From the NCBI GenBank assembly GCA_964457935.1, contig CAYWFC010000021.1, forward strand, positions 1 to 16,520: DNA of 16,520 nt, in the 5' to 3' direction. The translations under genes were made by a program, and so were the position numbers. This DNA is from STF1-107 sp964457935 (GTDB lineage Bacteria > Bacillota > Clostridia > Christensenellales > UBA1242). Shown here in pieces: positions 6,737 through 15,800 of the stretch (positions are counted from its first letter, which is position 1; the number at the start of each line of letters is the position of its first letter). The notes below the pieces were generated by a model, which saw only the letters and a list, made by a program, of their open reading frames with translations, was not told the origin of the DNA and searched no databases.

Positions 6737-7189
6737 TTATCTCAATTCTTTACCGCATTTGGTGCAGTTTTGGTTATAAGTATCATTTGGCTCACCGCAG
6801 TGTGGGCAATTTACCTGATTTGATGCAGGGTTGCCACAATGTGGGCAGTACTCTGCCTCTGACTTTAGCTCTGTACCGCACTTAGCGCATTTAGTCATAT
6901 TGACAGTGCCCATAGCGAGATTGTCCTGAGCGATGCTACCGTCAGTCGCCTTTAGGCTCAGGCCTGTCCACAAGAATGTGAAGCCGACAGCGAACGCCAC
7001 CACGCCCAGTATGACGAGCAATACGCCCACTACTATGAGGGCTATGCTAGAGCCACTGGTCACGCTGATGAGTTTGTCTATATTCTTGACAGCCAAGATG
7101 ATGCCCACGACGAACATGGCAAGTCCTGCCACGATCAATGCAGTGGATATGGCTATCAATGCAGATTTGTTTTTTCTGATTTTATTCAT
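6737..7189 (-). CDS. Two-helix membrane protein with C-terminal double zinc ribbon
   Basis: The 150-residue product has a basic N-terminus, two hydrophobic helices (about 10-34 and 47-76) and a short linker. A double zinc ribbon follows, with CxxC pairs at C101/C104 with C115/C118 and C128/C131 with C142/C145 (CAKCG, CPHCG, CPHCG, CTKCG). With both termini inside, the ribbons would face the cytoplasm (inference). It is the last gene of the operon, 12 bases after the preceding stop, with AGGGGA seven bases before the ATG. Its position and layout suggest a membrane partner of the SPFH protein, comparable in place, not proven in descent, to Bacillus YdjH. Confidence 0.75.
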   Translation of the reverse strand: MNKIRKNKSALIAISTALIVAGLAMFVVGIILAVKNIDKLISVTSGSSIALIVVGVLLVILGVVAFAVGFTFLWTGLSLKATDGSIAQDNLAMGTVNMTKCAKCGTELKSEAEYCPHCGNPASNQVNCPHCGEPNDTYNQNCTKCGKELR

Positions 7190-7201
7190 AATTTTCCCCT
7201 T

Positions 7202-8284
7202 TTAGTTACACATTAATATCAATAACAGCAATGCTAATATGATGCCCAGTGACACTAATATAGCGGTGGCTATCTTGCCCGCGCTGATAGGCAGTCCTTT
7301 GCCTACTTGGCCAGTCTGACCATTCATAATGGCATTGTATTGTTTGTTCCTATACTGGAATGCGACATTGTACATAGGCAGTAGTCTGTATGAGTACAGT
7401 TCGTTGGAGTAAGTGATGTCGAGCTTGAGTGACAGGACATTGTCGTAATCATATTTGCTCAATATGCGCTTCTTGATAGCGCTCTGCATATCGTCCTTTG
7501 CCACTTGGTAGCAATGCTTCATCGGGTCGGCGAAATGCTCGACCACGTATCCATTCAGAAATCTAGAGTCAAAAGAGTAACTATCGTGTACATCGTAGGG
7601 CAGTATGCTCTGTAGCTGTGCGTAATCTATCCTATGACTGGACTCCACCAATAAGTCTCTAAAATCCATATTGCAATGTCCGCTGATGCGTTCTTTGATA
7701 GACACTGACTCGTAATGCGGGGTATTGTCGTAAGGCATATGGACTGGTCGATCGACGTCTTTCTCAATGATGCCATGGTAATCAGTCTGCGTGTCTGCGT
7801 CGAATACGAAGCATGGTATGTATATGCCATTGATGTCGCAATGTGGCAAGTTTTTCTTGAACTGGCTAGGCACGAAGACTTTGTTCTTGACAGCATTGAT
7901 GAACTTTTGCCTAGCGATGCTGGCATCGAATGCGAATGGCACTACGGCGTCGGGCGCCATGCCCGGTAATTGCGCTGTATCTGAGACGTAAAAACTACCG
8001 CAGTAAGGACACTTTTGGCTATACTCATGCGCGTGCAGTATTACTTCGGCACCGCAACTGGTGCATTTTAGTACTTTCTCGGTCTCTGCCCACTGGCGAG
8101 TGGATACATTGTCTGCCTCACTGAGCCTGTGCTTGCGGACAGTATTGACTTTGTCGAAGTGGTGGAGCGACCCGCATTGCGTACACTTTAATTCACGCGT
8201 GGCAGGGTCGAATACCAGCCCCGCACCGCAACCGGCACATTTCTGCGTCTTTGACGATAGTCGCTTCTTCGTGGTATCAGGCAT
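7202..8284 (-). CDS. TFIIB-type zinc-ribbon membrane protein (YdjG-like)
   Basis: The 360-residue product has two N-terminal zinc ribbons (C16/C19 with C34/C37, and C74/C77 with C92/C95). A soluble domain with IPCFVFDA and a C-terminal hydrophobic helix (about 334-358) follow. Proteins annotated 'TFIIB-type zinc ribbon-containing' with this layout are commonly encoded next to SPFH 'virion core' proteins; in Bacillus subtilis the equivalent, YdjG, works with YdjH and YdjI at the membrane. It is not a transcription factor despite the domain name. Its ATG overlaps the stop of the SPFH gene by one base (TAATG), so translation is probably coupled. A Gly-rich segment (NGQTGQVGKGLP) precedes the membrane helix, which would leave the body in the cytoplasm. 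Confidence 0.85.
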   Translation of the reverse strand: MPDTTKKRLSSKTQKCAGCGAGLVFDPATRELKCTQCGSLHHFDKVNTVRKHRLSEADNVSTRQWAETEKVLKCTSCGAEVILHAHEYSQKCPYCGSFYVSDTAQLPGMAPDAVVPFAFDASIARQKFINAVKNKVFVPSQFKKNLPHCDINGIYIPCFVFDADTQTDYHGIIEKDVDRPVHMPYDNTPHYESVSIKERISGHCNMDFRDLLVESSHRIDYAQLQSILPYDVHDSYSFDSRFLNGYVVEHFADPMKHCYQVAKDDMQSAIKKRILSKYDYDNVLSLKLDITYSNELYSYRLLPMYNVAFQYRNKQYNAIMNGQTGQVGKGLPISAGKIATAILVSLGIILALLLLILMCN

Positions 8285-9339
8285 TATTGCTTCTCACCAC
8301 ACTCTGAGCAGTATTTCGCTGTAGCCTTGATCTCTGCGCCACAACTGGTGCAATGCTTCTTGGTGGCCAATTTCTCGCCACATTCTGGACAGAATTTAGC
8401 AGTAGCGCGTATCTGAGCGCCACACTTAGGACAAGCAATCTTCTTGACTTCGGTCTTTGGCTTATTGGTAGCGCTACTGATAGCGTCATTGAATGTCTTG
8501 CCAATGCCGACGCCTGCGCTCAAACCAATGCCTAGACCAGCCATATTGCCACCGCTAGGATTTTGCGCTGCATCACGCAAGGCTTGCGCTGCTTGGTACT
8601 GGGTGTATGTGCCGAGTTTGTCCTCGATGACGCCGAGTTTGGTGCGTTCGTCGAGTGCCTTCTCTACCTCTTCTGGCAGAGAAATGTTCTCAATGACGAG
8701 ACTGCATAGTTTGAGACCGAACTTGGCGAAACTGTCTTTGCTAGTCTTGAGTATATTGTCGCTGAATTCTTTGTAATTCGCTGCCAAATCGAGCGCGCTG
8801 ATCTGGCTCTCTGCCAGTGTGTCGCTGAATGACTCGATGATCATAGGTTTGATCTGGCTGGTCACGTCTGCTGTGGTGTACAATTCGTTCGTGCCGAACA
8901 TCTCCTCCATGAATACGCGCGCGTCATTGACCTTGTAACTATACACGCCATATGCGCGTATGCGGACATTGCCGTAGTCTTTGTCACGCATCATGATAGG
9001 GTTTTGAGTGCCCCATTTTTGCCCAGTGATCTGCTTGGTATTCACGAAATACACTTCTGCCTTGACAGGGCTATTGAAGCCTGTAGGCAGTGACAGCATC
9101 TTAGTCAACAGAGGGATATTCTCTGTGGCTAGTGTGTATGTACCCGGAGCGAATACGTCCGCGATCTGACCCTTGTGCACGAACAGTGCTACTTGGCTAG
9201 GGCGTACTACTAGAGTACTGCTGTTCATTATCTCGTCACGCTTGGTCAATGGATAGCGGTACACTATGGTGTCTTTGGTGCTGTCCTTCCACTCTATGAC
9301 GGATAACATTTGTTTTTTGATAGAACTAAATAATCCCAT
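8284..9339 (-). CDS. SPFH-domain protein with C-terminal double zinc ribbon (YdjI-like)
   Basis: The 351-residue product has an N-terminal MGLFSSIKKQ segment and a flotillin/prohibitin-like SPFH domain of the YdjI 'virion core' group (about 25-220; VRPSQVALFVHKGQIADVF and RIRAYGVYSYKV are characteristic). A short helical region (221-260), a Gly-rich linker (262-282) and two zinc ribbons (C303/C306 with C317/C320, C330/C333 with C344/C347) follow. No membrane helix is visible, so membrane contact probably comes from the partner proteins of the operon. In Bacillus, YdjI links the PspA-family protein YdjF to the membrane; no PspA gene is present here. The two ribbons are near duplicates (AQIRATAKFCPECGEK, AEIKATAKYCSECGEK). 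It is the first operon gene, with AAGGAG ten bases upstream of the ATG. Confidence 0.93.
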   Translation of the reverse strand: MGLFSSIKKQMLSVIEWKDSTKDTIVYRYPLTKRDEIMNSSTLVVRPSQVALFVHKGQIADVFAPGTYTLATENIPLLTKMLSLPTGFNSPVKAEVYFVNTKQITGQKWGTQNPIMMRDKDYGNVRIRAYGVYSYKVNDARVFMEEMFGTNELYTTADVTSQIKPMIIESFSDTLAESQISALDLAANYKEFSDNILKTSKDSFAKFGLKLCSLVIENISLPEEVEKALDERTKLGVIEDKLGTYTQYQAAQALRDAAQNPSGGNMAGLGIGLSAGVGIGKTFNDAISSATNKPKTEVKKIACPKCGAQIRATAKFCPECGEKLATKKHCTSCGAEIKATAKYCSECGEKQ

Positions 9340-9360
9340 ATTTTCTTCTCCTTACATATA

Positions 9361-9389
9361 AGTATATAATATTCGCTGAGTGATGTCAA
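9361..9389 (-). promoter_or_regulatory. Promoter of the SPFH/zinc-ribbon operon
   Basis: On the minus strand TTGACA (plus 9389-9384), exactly 17 bases, then TATACT (plus 9366-9361), 21 bases before the ATG. It is close to the sigma-A consensus, implying constitutive expression unless a repressor acts. Confidence 0.75.
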
Positions 9390-9409
9390 GGATAGAGAAA
9401 AAAATCTAC

Positions 9410-9440
9410 AAAAAAAACTCCCACCACTAGGTGGTAGGAG
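9410..9440 (-). terminator. Terminator overlapping the stop codon of the first pilin gene
   Basis: On the minus strand CTCCTACCAC, loop CTA, GTGGTGGGAG, then eight T. The left arm is the last codons (Pro-Pro-Thr-Thr) and the TAG stop begins with the T and A of the loop. Confidence 0.9.
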
Positions 9441-9798
9441 GTATGAGGTCATCTATCTTGATATTCTGGATGAGCTCGTATGATACCTTGAATACTGCGA
9501 TCAGCACCAATATGGCTATGATAGATATGATGAGATTGATCATAGACTTGCGCGCAGTGTCACGAGCCTCTTGATTGTCCGCCTGCGCCATCTTGACACC
9601 CAATATGACTGCATATACCGCGCCGGCAGCAGACAAGATAATCAAAGCCGGGGTGATGATATTATTCAGCGCCTCGACTAACTGGGTCACCCAATAAAAC
9701 TTGCCACCCTTATTGAAATCTTCCTTAGCCAATAGCCCACTCACTGCTGATGAGCGTGACATAATGGCATTCGCTACTCTAACCAAAAATGTGTTCAT
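9427..9798 (-). CDS. VirB2/TrbC-like type IV secretion pilin (paralogue 1)
   Basis: The 123-residue product begins MNTFLVRVANAIM. It has two hydrophobic helices (about 46-70 and 86-108) separated by a charged loop (QADNQEARDTARKS), the usual layout of VirB2/TrbC-like pilins of Gram-positive conjugation systems. The signature NIITPALIILSAAGAVYAVI is shared almost unchanged with the second pilin. There is no classic cleavable signal peptide, although residues before about 30 could be removed (inference). The ATG at 9798 has GGAG nine bases upstream; an in-frame start at 9846 would lie inside the promoter and has no ribosome site. It has its own promoter and a terminator that overlaps the stop, so its level can be set separately from the second pilin. 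Confidence 0.8.
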   Translation of the reverse strand: MNTFLVRVANAIMSRSSAVSGLLAKEDFNKGGKFYWVTQLVEALNNIITPALIILSAAGAVYAVILGVKMAQADNQEARDTARKSMINLIISIIAILVLIAVFKVSYELIQNIKIDDLIPPTT

Positions 9799-9825
9799 AC
9801 ATACTCCATTTGTCTTTGTACCATT

Positions 9826-9854
9826 ATTATATATATATTGTGACAAAAAATCAA
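9826..9854 (-). promoter_or_regulatory. Promoter of pilin paralogue 1
   Basis: On the minus strand TTGATT (plus 9854-9849), 17 bases, TATAAT (plus 9831-9826). Just upstream is an inverted repeat TGCACA/TGTGCA (9862-9867, 9881-9886) that could be an operator. Confidence 0.6.
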
Positions 9855-9887
9855 GTATTATTGCACATTTTGATAATTTTTGTGCAC

Positions 9888-9917
9888 AAAAAAACTGAGC
9901 ACATGCTCAGCTTTTTT
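9888..9917. terminator. Bidirectional terminator after pilin paralogue 2
   Basis: CTGAGC (9895-9900), loop ACAT and GCTCAG (9905-9910), flanked by runs of A on the left and T on the right. It ends the 10269 gene, whose stop is 15 bases away, and shields the next pilin promoter. Confidence 0.85.
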
Positions 9918-9924
9918 GATTTCT

Positions 9925-10269
9925 TTATGATTTTTTGAACCAGCCTGCCAATGTACCATCTTTTGCAAGAGTAGAGAACAGACTGAATATAGCGATCAAT
10001 ACTAATACTACCACCAATGCGATGATGATATTGATAAGTGACTTTCTCGCTTCGTCTCTCTTACCTTGGTCCTCTGCAGTAGCCATCTTGACACCTAGGA
10101 TGATAGAGTACACAGCACCAGCAGCAGCCAATATGATAAGTGCAGGAGTAATCAGTTTATTTAAGATATCTGCAACATCAATTGCCCAATTTGTAGCGCT
10201 GTCATTATCAGCCAATAATGTGCCAACGCTCAATATCCTATTTGCTAGATTTACTAAAAAAGTATTCAT
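9925..10269 (-). CDS. VirB2/TrbC-like type IV secretion pilin (paralogue 2)
   Basis: The 114-residue product is a paralogue of the neighbouring pilin. It shares MNTFLV-LAN at the start, ITPALIIL-AAGAVY-IILGVKMA in helix one (about 38-62), the charged loop EDQGKRDEARKSLIN and helix two (about 80-101). The C-terminus differs: this copy ends AGWFKKS, the other IKIDDLIPPTT. The ATG at 10269 has GGAGGG five bases upstream; the in-frame ATG at 10326 lacks one and lies in the promoter. Such pilins assemble into the surface filament or channel of type IV secretion systems. The gene is transcribed away from the VirD4 gene across an AT-rich gap. Its looser similarity to gene one suggests an old duplication. 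Confidence 0.8.
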   Translation of the reverse strand: MNTFLVNLANRILSVGTLLADNDSATNWAIDVADILNKLITPALIILAAAGAVYSIILGVKMATAEDQGKRDEARKSLINIIIALVVVLVLIAIFSLFSTLAKDGTLAGWFKKS

Positions 10270-10296
10270 ATTCCCTCCGATTGATTTGATACCGAG

Positions 10297-10326
10297 ATTA
10301 TAACACATATTATTTACAAAAAACAA
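10297..10326 (-). promoter_or_regulatory. Promoter of pilin paralogue 2
   Basis: On the minus strand TTGTTT (plus 10326-10321), 18 bases, TATAAT (plus 10302-10297), followed by GGAGGG and the ATG. Confidence 0.55.
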
Positions 10327-10524
10327 CTAATTTACACATAATTTTTAATTTTTTTTGAAAAAATATTTCAGAAAATATGGTGTAAATAATTAAAAATAAT
10401 TAAAAAATATATTTTTTGGGGTATTTTTGGGGGTATTTTTATTTAATTTATTTTGATTTTTTGTGTCGAATTTTGGGCATATATATAATAAGAATATTAT
10501 TTTGGTACGGCGGGTGTGAAATAG
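10327..10524. other. Very AT-rich divergent intergenic region
   Basis: About 200 bases, almost all A and T, with no gene. It contains AATAATTAAAAA-type direct repeats (near 10385-10402), an A6/T6 dyad (AAAAAATATATTTTTT, 10403-10418) and a GGGGTATTTTTGGGGGTATTTTT direct repeat of about 11 bases (10418-10440). The region lies between the two divergent transcription units and may be bent DNA or a binding site for a nucleoid-type regulator (inference). Confidence 0.6.
10461..10489 (+). promoter_or_regulatory. Possible distal promoter of the VirD4 gene
   Basis: TTGTGT (10461-10466), 17 bases, TATAAT (10484-10489). It would give a leader of about 75 bases. Confidence 0.35.
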
Positions 10525-10553
10525 TTGACATATTCATCTACAAATGCTAGACT
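10525..10553 (+). promoter_or_regulatory. Proximal promoter of the VirD4 gene
   Basis: TTGACA (10525-10530), 17 bases, TAGACT (10548-10553), then AGGAG at 10562-10566 and the ATG at 10573. Confidence 0.6.
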
Positions 10554-10572
10554 AAGAGCATAGGAGATATAT

Positions 10573-12600
10573 ATGGACAAATTCGTCAAAAAAGCACTAT
10601 TATTCATCATATGTGCTGTAGGATTATTCGCCATAGCCATGCTAGCGAGTGGGCTACTAGCGGAGGGCAAGGTAGTATTCAGCATGGAGTATGCCAAGGA
10701 CAGCACTACTCTGACCATATTCGGCGTGCTGGTATTGATATTGATAGCGATATATCTATACAAGCTCATGGACGGCAAAGGTGGCAAGAGTAGCAAGGGC
10801 AAACTAGCCAGCCAAGAAGGCAAAGACAAGTCTGGCAACAAAATGGAGCAGTATTATGACAGTGATTGGGTATCGACCAAGGCACTGGAGACTGACTCGA
10901 CGTATAATTATTGCACCAACCGTACAGTGGACAAGATGAAGAAGGACGGCATACTGGTGAGAGCGGAGAAGAAGGGCAGTCAGCTAGAGATAAACTATGT
11001 AGACCCTATCCACACCATGATCATAGGTACTACTGGCTCTGGTAAGACGACGCAGTTTCTGGAGCCTACCATACAGATAATGGCGCGCACCAAAGCCAAG
11101 CCTAGCTTCGTCATATCTGACCCAAAAGGTGAATTATACGAGCACCACGCGCAAATGCTGAAAAAGCAAGGCTACGACATCAAAGTGCTCGATCTACGTA
11201 ATCCATTCGCGTCGACCAAATGGAACCCTATGACCAACGCGTACGAGATGTATCACAATAGTTTCAATATGGAGAAACTAGTGACCAAGCATGTGGCTGG
11301 CGATGATGTCAAGAAATACAATCTGACCAAAGAGTATGGCTTCAACGAATTAGCCAACGAATGGTATGAGTTTGACGGCAGTGCGTACACCAATAGAGAC
11401 ACTCTAAACAGAGACATAGAGGTGCGTCGCGGTGAGATGCGGGACAAGGCATACAATGACCTGGGCGACATAGCCATGACTTTGGCACCGGTGGAAGACA
11501 CCAAAAATCCGTCTTGGGAAAAAGTGGCGCAAAACTTCATCCATGGCGTCATGATGGCTATGCTAGAGGACAGTATGGACGATAGACTGGGCTTGACTAA
11601 GGATAAATTCAATCTATACAATGTGACTAGGATAGTGAATTTCTCAGACACAGGGCGTGACCCATACGCTACGCTGAAGAAGTATTTCCAGAATCGTGAC
11701 CAATTCAGCAAAGTGCCGGGGCTAATCAATACGGCGCTGAACAATGCCGAAGGTACGACCAAAAACTACATGGGCTTTGCGTCGGAGAAATTGAAATTAT
11801 TTAACGACAACGGCATTTGCTTCATGACCAGCGACACAGAGATGGACTTTGGCTCTATAGACAGCCAGCCTACTGCGATATTCCTGAAGATACCGGATGA
11901 ATTGCAGATTAGGCACCCATTGGCGACGCTATTCGTGTCTCAGCTGTACAAGCGTCTGGTAGATATGGCGATGAAGAATCCTGGACAGAAATTGAAACGT
12001 CACGTGTACTTCTTGCTAGACGAGTTTGGTAACTTGCCTAAATTCCCAGAGTTTGGCGCTAGTTTGGCGGTAGGACGTTCGAGAGGTATATTCTACGAGC
12101 TGATCATACAGTCTTATCAACAGCTCGACAAGAAATACGGCGAGGAAGAAGCCAAAATCATCAGGCAAAACTGCCCTATCCAAATATACATCGGTACTGA
12201 TGACCCTATGACTAATAAGGACTTTAGTGAATTGCTGGGCAACAGGACTATGGAGATAAAGAAAGAGAGCAGTTCGTCCAACGGCGACGGCAAGGACAAC
12301 AAGTCTGTGTCTTATGAGGCTGTGTCTAGACCACTGGTGTATCCGCACGAATTGACTTCGTTTATGAAGAATAGACAGCTCATAGTCAAGACATTTAAGG
12401 CAGGCAACATCAAGGCAGTGTTCACACCTTATTATCAGGCGACCAATGTGTACGACGTGCGCCCAGCACCACCTGAGTACGTGCCATTGAGAATGTTTAA
12501 CGAAGGCGAAATGTACTACGACATCACTCAGCGAAATAACATCGTGAGTGGCGGTAATAGTGGCAGTCGTGGCGACGGCTCATTCTCGTACTTCGACTAA
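10573..12600 (+). CDS. VirD4/TraG-family type IV secretion coupling ATPase
   Basis: Coupling proteins are membrane-bound hexameric ATPases that recruit substrates to a type IV secretion channel. The 675-residue product has two N-terminal helices (about 7-29 and 45-66), a Lys/Gly-rich linker, and the ATPase domain. Walker A is GTTGSGKTT (152-160, K158). A VISDPKGELYEHH block follows, and Walker B is YFLLDEFGNLP with D483 and E484. Downstream are VGRSRGIFYELIIQSYQQL and NCPIQIYIGTDDPMTN, both typical of VirD4/TraG. The C-terminus is Ser/Gly-rich (GGNSGSRGDGSFSYFD) and may be a flexible substrate or partner contact (inference). AGGAG lies six bases before the ATG. It is divergent from two pilin genes and followed by its own terminator. 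No relaxase, VirB4 or VirB6 gene lies in view. Confidence 0.93.
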   Translation: MDKFVKKALLFIICAVGLFAIAMLASGLLAEGKVVFSMEYAKDSTTLTIFGVLVLILIAIYLYKLMDGKGGKSSKGKLASQEGKDKSGNKMEQYYDSDWVSTKALETDSTYNYCTNRTVDKMKKDGILVRAEKKGSQLEINYVDPIHTMIIGTTGSGKTTQFLEPTIQIMARTKAKPSFVISDPKGELYEHHAQMLKKQGYDIKVLDLRNPFASTKWNPMTNAYEMYHNSFNMEKLVTKHVAGDDVKKYNLTKEYGFNELANEWYEFDGSAYTNRDTLNRDIEVRRGEMRDKAYNDLGDIAMTLAPVEDTKNPSWEKVAQNFIHGVMMAMLEDSMDDRLGLTKDKFNLYNVTRIVNFSDTGRDPYATLKKYFQNRDQFSKVPGLINTALNNAEGTTKNYMGFASEKLKLFNDNGICFMTSDTEMDFGSIDSQPTAIFLKIPDELQIRHPLATLFVSQLYKRLVDMAMKNPGQKLKRHVYFLLDEFGNLPKFPEFGASLAVGRSRGIFYELIIQSYQQLDKKYGEEEAKIIRQNCPIQIYIGTDDPMTNKDFSELLGNRTMEIKKESSSSNGDGKDNKSVSYEAVSRPLVYPHELTSFMKNRQLIVKTFKAGNIKAVFTPYYQATNVYDVRPAPPEYVPLRMFNEGEMYYDITQRNNIVSGGNSGSRGDGSFSYFD

Positions 12601-12629
12601 AAAGCCTAAAAAATATAATATCAGTACAA

Positions 12630-12662
12630 AAAAAGTATAACCTAATCGTGGTTATACTTTTT
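12630..12662. terminator. Terminator of the VirD4 gene
   Basis: AAAAAGTATAACC, loop TAATCGT, GGTTATACTTTTT: a 13-bp perfect stem with A/T tracts on both sides, 29 bases after the stop codon. Confidence 0.9.
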
Positions 12663-12765
12663 GTTTGTAACTAGCATTCGCTTGACAGGAAGCGAGTTAT
12701 AGTGCGGATATGTCAAAATTTGAGTGAAAATTGTACTGAAATTCATAGTATTTATTTTTTATTTG

Positions 12766-12774
12766 TGCTATAAT
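12766..12774 (+). promoter_or_regulatory. Extended -10 promoter of the CvpA-like repeat protein
   Basis: TGCTATAAT (TGn at 12766-12768, TATAAT at 12769-12774) with only a weak -35. A second TATAAT lies near 12800. The ribosome site GGAGG (12819-12823) lies five bases before the ATG. A small hairpin (CGCTT/AAGCG) is at about 12671-12686. No gene is seen in 12601-12828. Confidence 0.5.
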
Positions 12775-12828
12775 ATATATGAAAAATATTATATTACGTA
12801 TAATATATCTATATTAATGGAGGTACAT

Positions 12829-15800
12829 ATGTCTGTTAGCACTATTGGCTGGATATTGACTGGGCTGGCGGGGTTATTCTTGCTGGTGGGCTTTTTGATG
12901 GGGCTAAAGCGAGGATTCAAGAAGAGTTTGTTTAGGCTACTGTGGCTTTTGGGCACAGTGGTGCTCTTGCTGATATTCTCCAAGCTCATCACCAAGGCGC
13001 TATTGAATATCAATGTGTCATTTTTGAATCTCGAGGTGGAGGGTAGAGCGTGCGACACGCTGGCGCAGTATTTGAGCGAAGTGATCAAGTCTAATGCGAC
13101 TGTCCAAAAATACATTACCAATACTGAGACTTTGGAGAGTCTGGCGACCAGTATGCCTGTCGTGATAGGCAATCTATTCGTATTCGTGATACTTTTCTGG
13201 ATACTGAGATACTTGCTATGGCCTATATGGGCACTGCTGGCGCGCAAGATAGGCAAAGCGGACAGAGAGAAGCTACGCAGGCACGAGATCACTGTATCTA
13301 CTGAGAAGAAACGCCCTTGGCTGGGTGCGCTCATGGGAGTATTCGCTGGACTGCTGATATGCTTAGTGACATATATGCCTATCATAGGTGTGACCAATAT
13401 CGCTGTACAGTTGGACAAGGTGTACGTGTCGTCTGACACTGATACGGGCAAGACCACTCTACTATCAGAAATGGTGGGCGAAGAGAATGTCCAATACGTG
13501 TATGCATTTAGAGACAGCGCGGTGGGGAAAACTTTTGATACAGTAGGGCTAAACAAATTAGACGGCTTGCTATTCAATAGCGTGACCACTGTCACAGTGG
13601 ACGGCACCAAGATAGAGACTACTGCCGAGATCAAGCGCGTGGTGCGTGTGTACGACAATATCATGCGTGTGCAGGACATTGATTATGACAATCTGACCAA
13701 GACAGATGTCGATAGTCTCGTCGACCTATGCACCGATGTGGTGAATGACGCGTTTAGTAGTGGTATAGTGAATGTATTGTTCGACAATATGATACCAGAC
13801 TTCATCAAGTCTGTCACTGATGACCCTGACTATCCAGTCAAACTGCCTTCTATGGGCGACCAAGTGCTAGACGACGGCGCGAATGAGGCTCTGAGTGCAT
13901 TGCAAGACATCACTGCCAAGTATCTAAAGGGCGAATTGCTCAATACTATATCCATAGTGAAATATCTGAATGACCAAGACTTATTCTTGCCTATATACAA
14001 TGGCATCAAGACAGAGGATTATGCCGAACTAGAGCAAAAAGTCAAAAATTTGTCAGAAGACACTGTCAATGCCATAGTGGACAAGATATTTGACTACAAG
14101 GTGGTGAGTGACCTCACTCCTATAGTGCTGAATACTGGTGTAGAGTACGCGTGCGAACAGCTCAAGACTACATTCGTCGAAAAGACAAATATAGATATCA
14201 ACAATGCCATCAAGCAGTCGTTGAAGAATATACTAAACAACGCTGTCGTGGTGTACAAAAATCTCGATACTGACGTGTCGCCATACGTCGCTACTGAGAA
14301 TTTCGGCAATGTCGGCGTGATAGTGGATGAACTGATATCTCTAAATTTCGTCAGCAACACCACGTACAATGACTTGGTGCGAAAGGCCAATACTGAACTC
14401 AAAAAGTATATCAAGGATGCTCTGCAAAAGACAGACTTGGATAACGATGTAGACGTTTTGGTAGACAAATTGACCGCTCTCATCACTAGAGACAATAATG
14501 GCAATATCGTACTAAACTTTGAGCACGACAGCAGTATCGCGGGCAATATAGCCAAAGCGTACATCGAGTATAGAGATGAGAATAAAGATCTGGAGTTTGA
14601 AGACTATGACCTAGCCACTATTGGCCAGTGGATAGACAGCGCCAAAGGCACTGTGATACTCAATACTATATCGACCAATGTTATCAATCTTTTGTTTGAT
14701 TACGCCAAAAGTGAGTTTGGCGACGAGATGAATTTCGACAATCTCCAAGGCATCAAGGCTAGTTTGAACACTCTCATATCTAGCAAAACCGTATCAGTCG
14801 AGGCGGAAGCAAACCTACTAAAACCTGTGTACGAAGAGATCAAGAAACTCAATGACGCCAAAGACGCTAAAGAGTATCTCAAGACAGGCGACAATCTCAG
14901 CCGTATAGGCAAAGCGCTGGACGACGCCATTAGTGGACATTCTGTAGTGCTGACCAATGACAATATCCACACTATTTTGATAGAAATGCTGGATGATATG
15001 AGCAATGTCATACCTGATGACATAGCAAACATCATAGTAGATGACGACGTCACAGTGCTAGATACTATCAAAAATAACGTCGAGAGTTTGACTAAATATA
15101 AGAGTGAATTTGAGAAATTAAAAGTATTGTTCGATATGGACTTTGACACAGTAGACGCCACTCTGGGTGCTCAGCTAGATGTAGTCAAGGACACGACACT
15201 GCTAGGCAATGTCATACAGCCTATCGTAGAGCACTTCATAGATGATTACGCTACTCAGATAGACAATGACAAGAAAGCCACCGATACCACATACAACAAC
15301 GAACTAGGCGATATATTGAGAAAGGCTAAGAACAATGTCCAGTCTATTGGCTCATATGAGACCGAACTAGGATATGTGGCTACTCTGAAAGAGATAAATT
15401 TCACCAATATCGACCTCAGCACTATCGGTGCCAAAATAGACGCTGTGAAGAGTAGTGTATTGCTGTCCAATGGCGTGCTAGAGGATATCATAGAGTACGC
15501 ATTCGATGAGGCTATCGAGGGCAAAGATGATGACCTGAAGACCGCTCTGCAGGGTATCAAAGGCAATATCAGCAAGGTAATAAGCAGTAATACTACTACA
15601 TTCGAGACAGAACTGGGCTATCTCAATACTCTAAAGAACATTGACTTTGCCGAAGATAATTTGACTGCTATAGGCAAGACTTTGGATGGCATGAGAGACA
15701 GTGTGCTCATAGGTGACCAGATACCTACTATCATACAGTACGTATTGCAAGACTACGCTGACGAGCAGACTGACGAGGCGCTCAAGACTATCATCGTGAA

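Noticed and set aside
12789..13679. Minus-strand open frame of 296 codons opposite the CvpA-like gene
   Set aside because: It is a shadow produced by codon bias in the long plus-strand gene, Ser/Thr-rich as antisense frames usually are, with no ribosome site.
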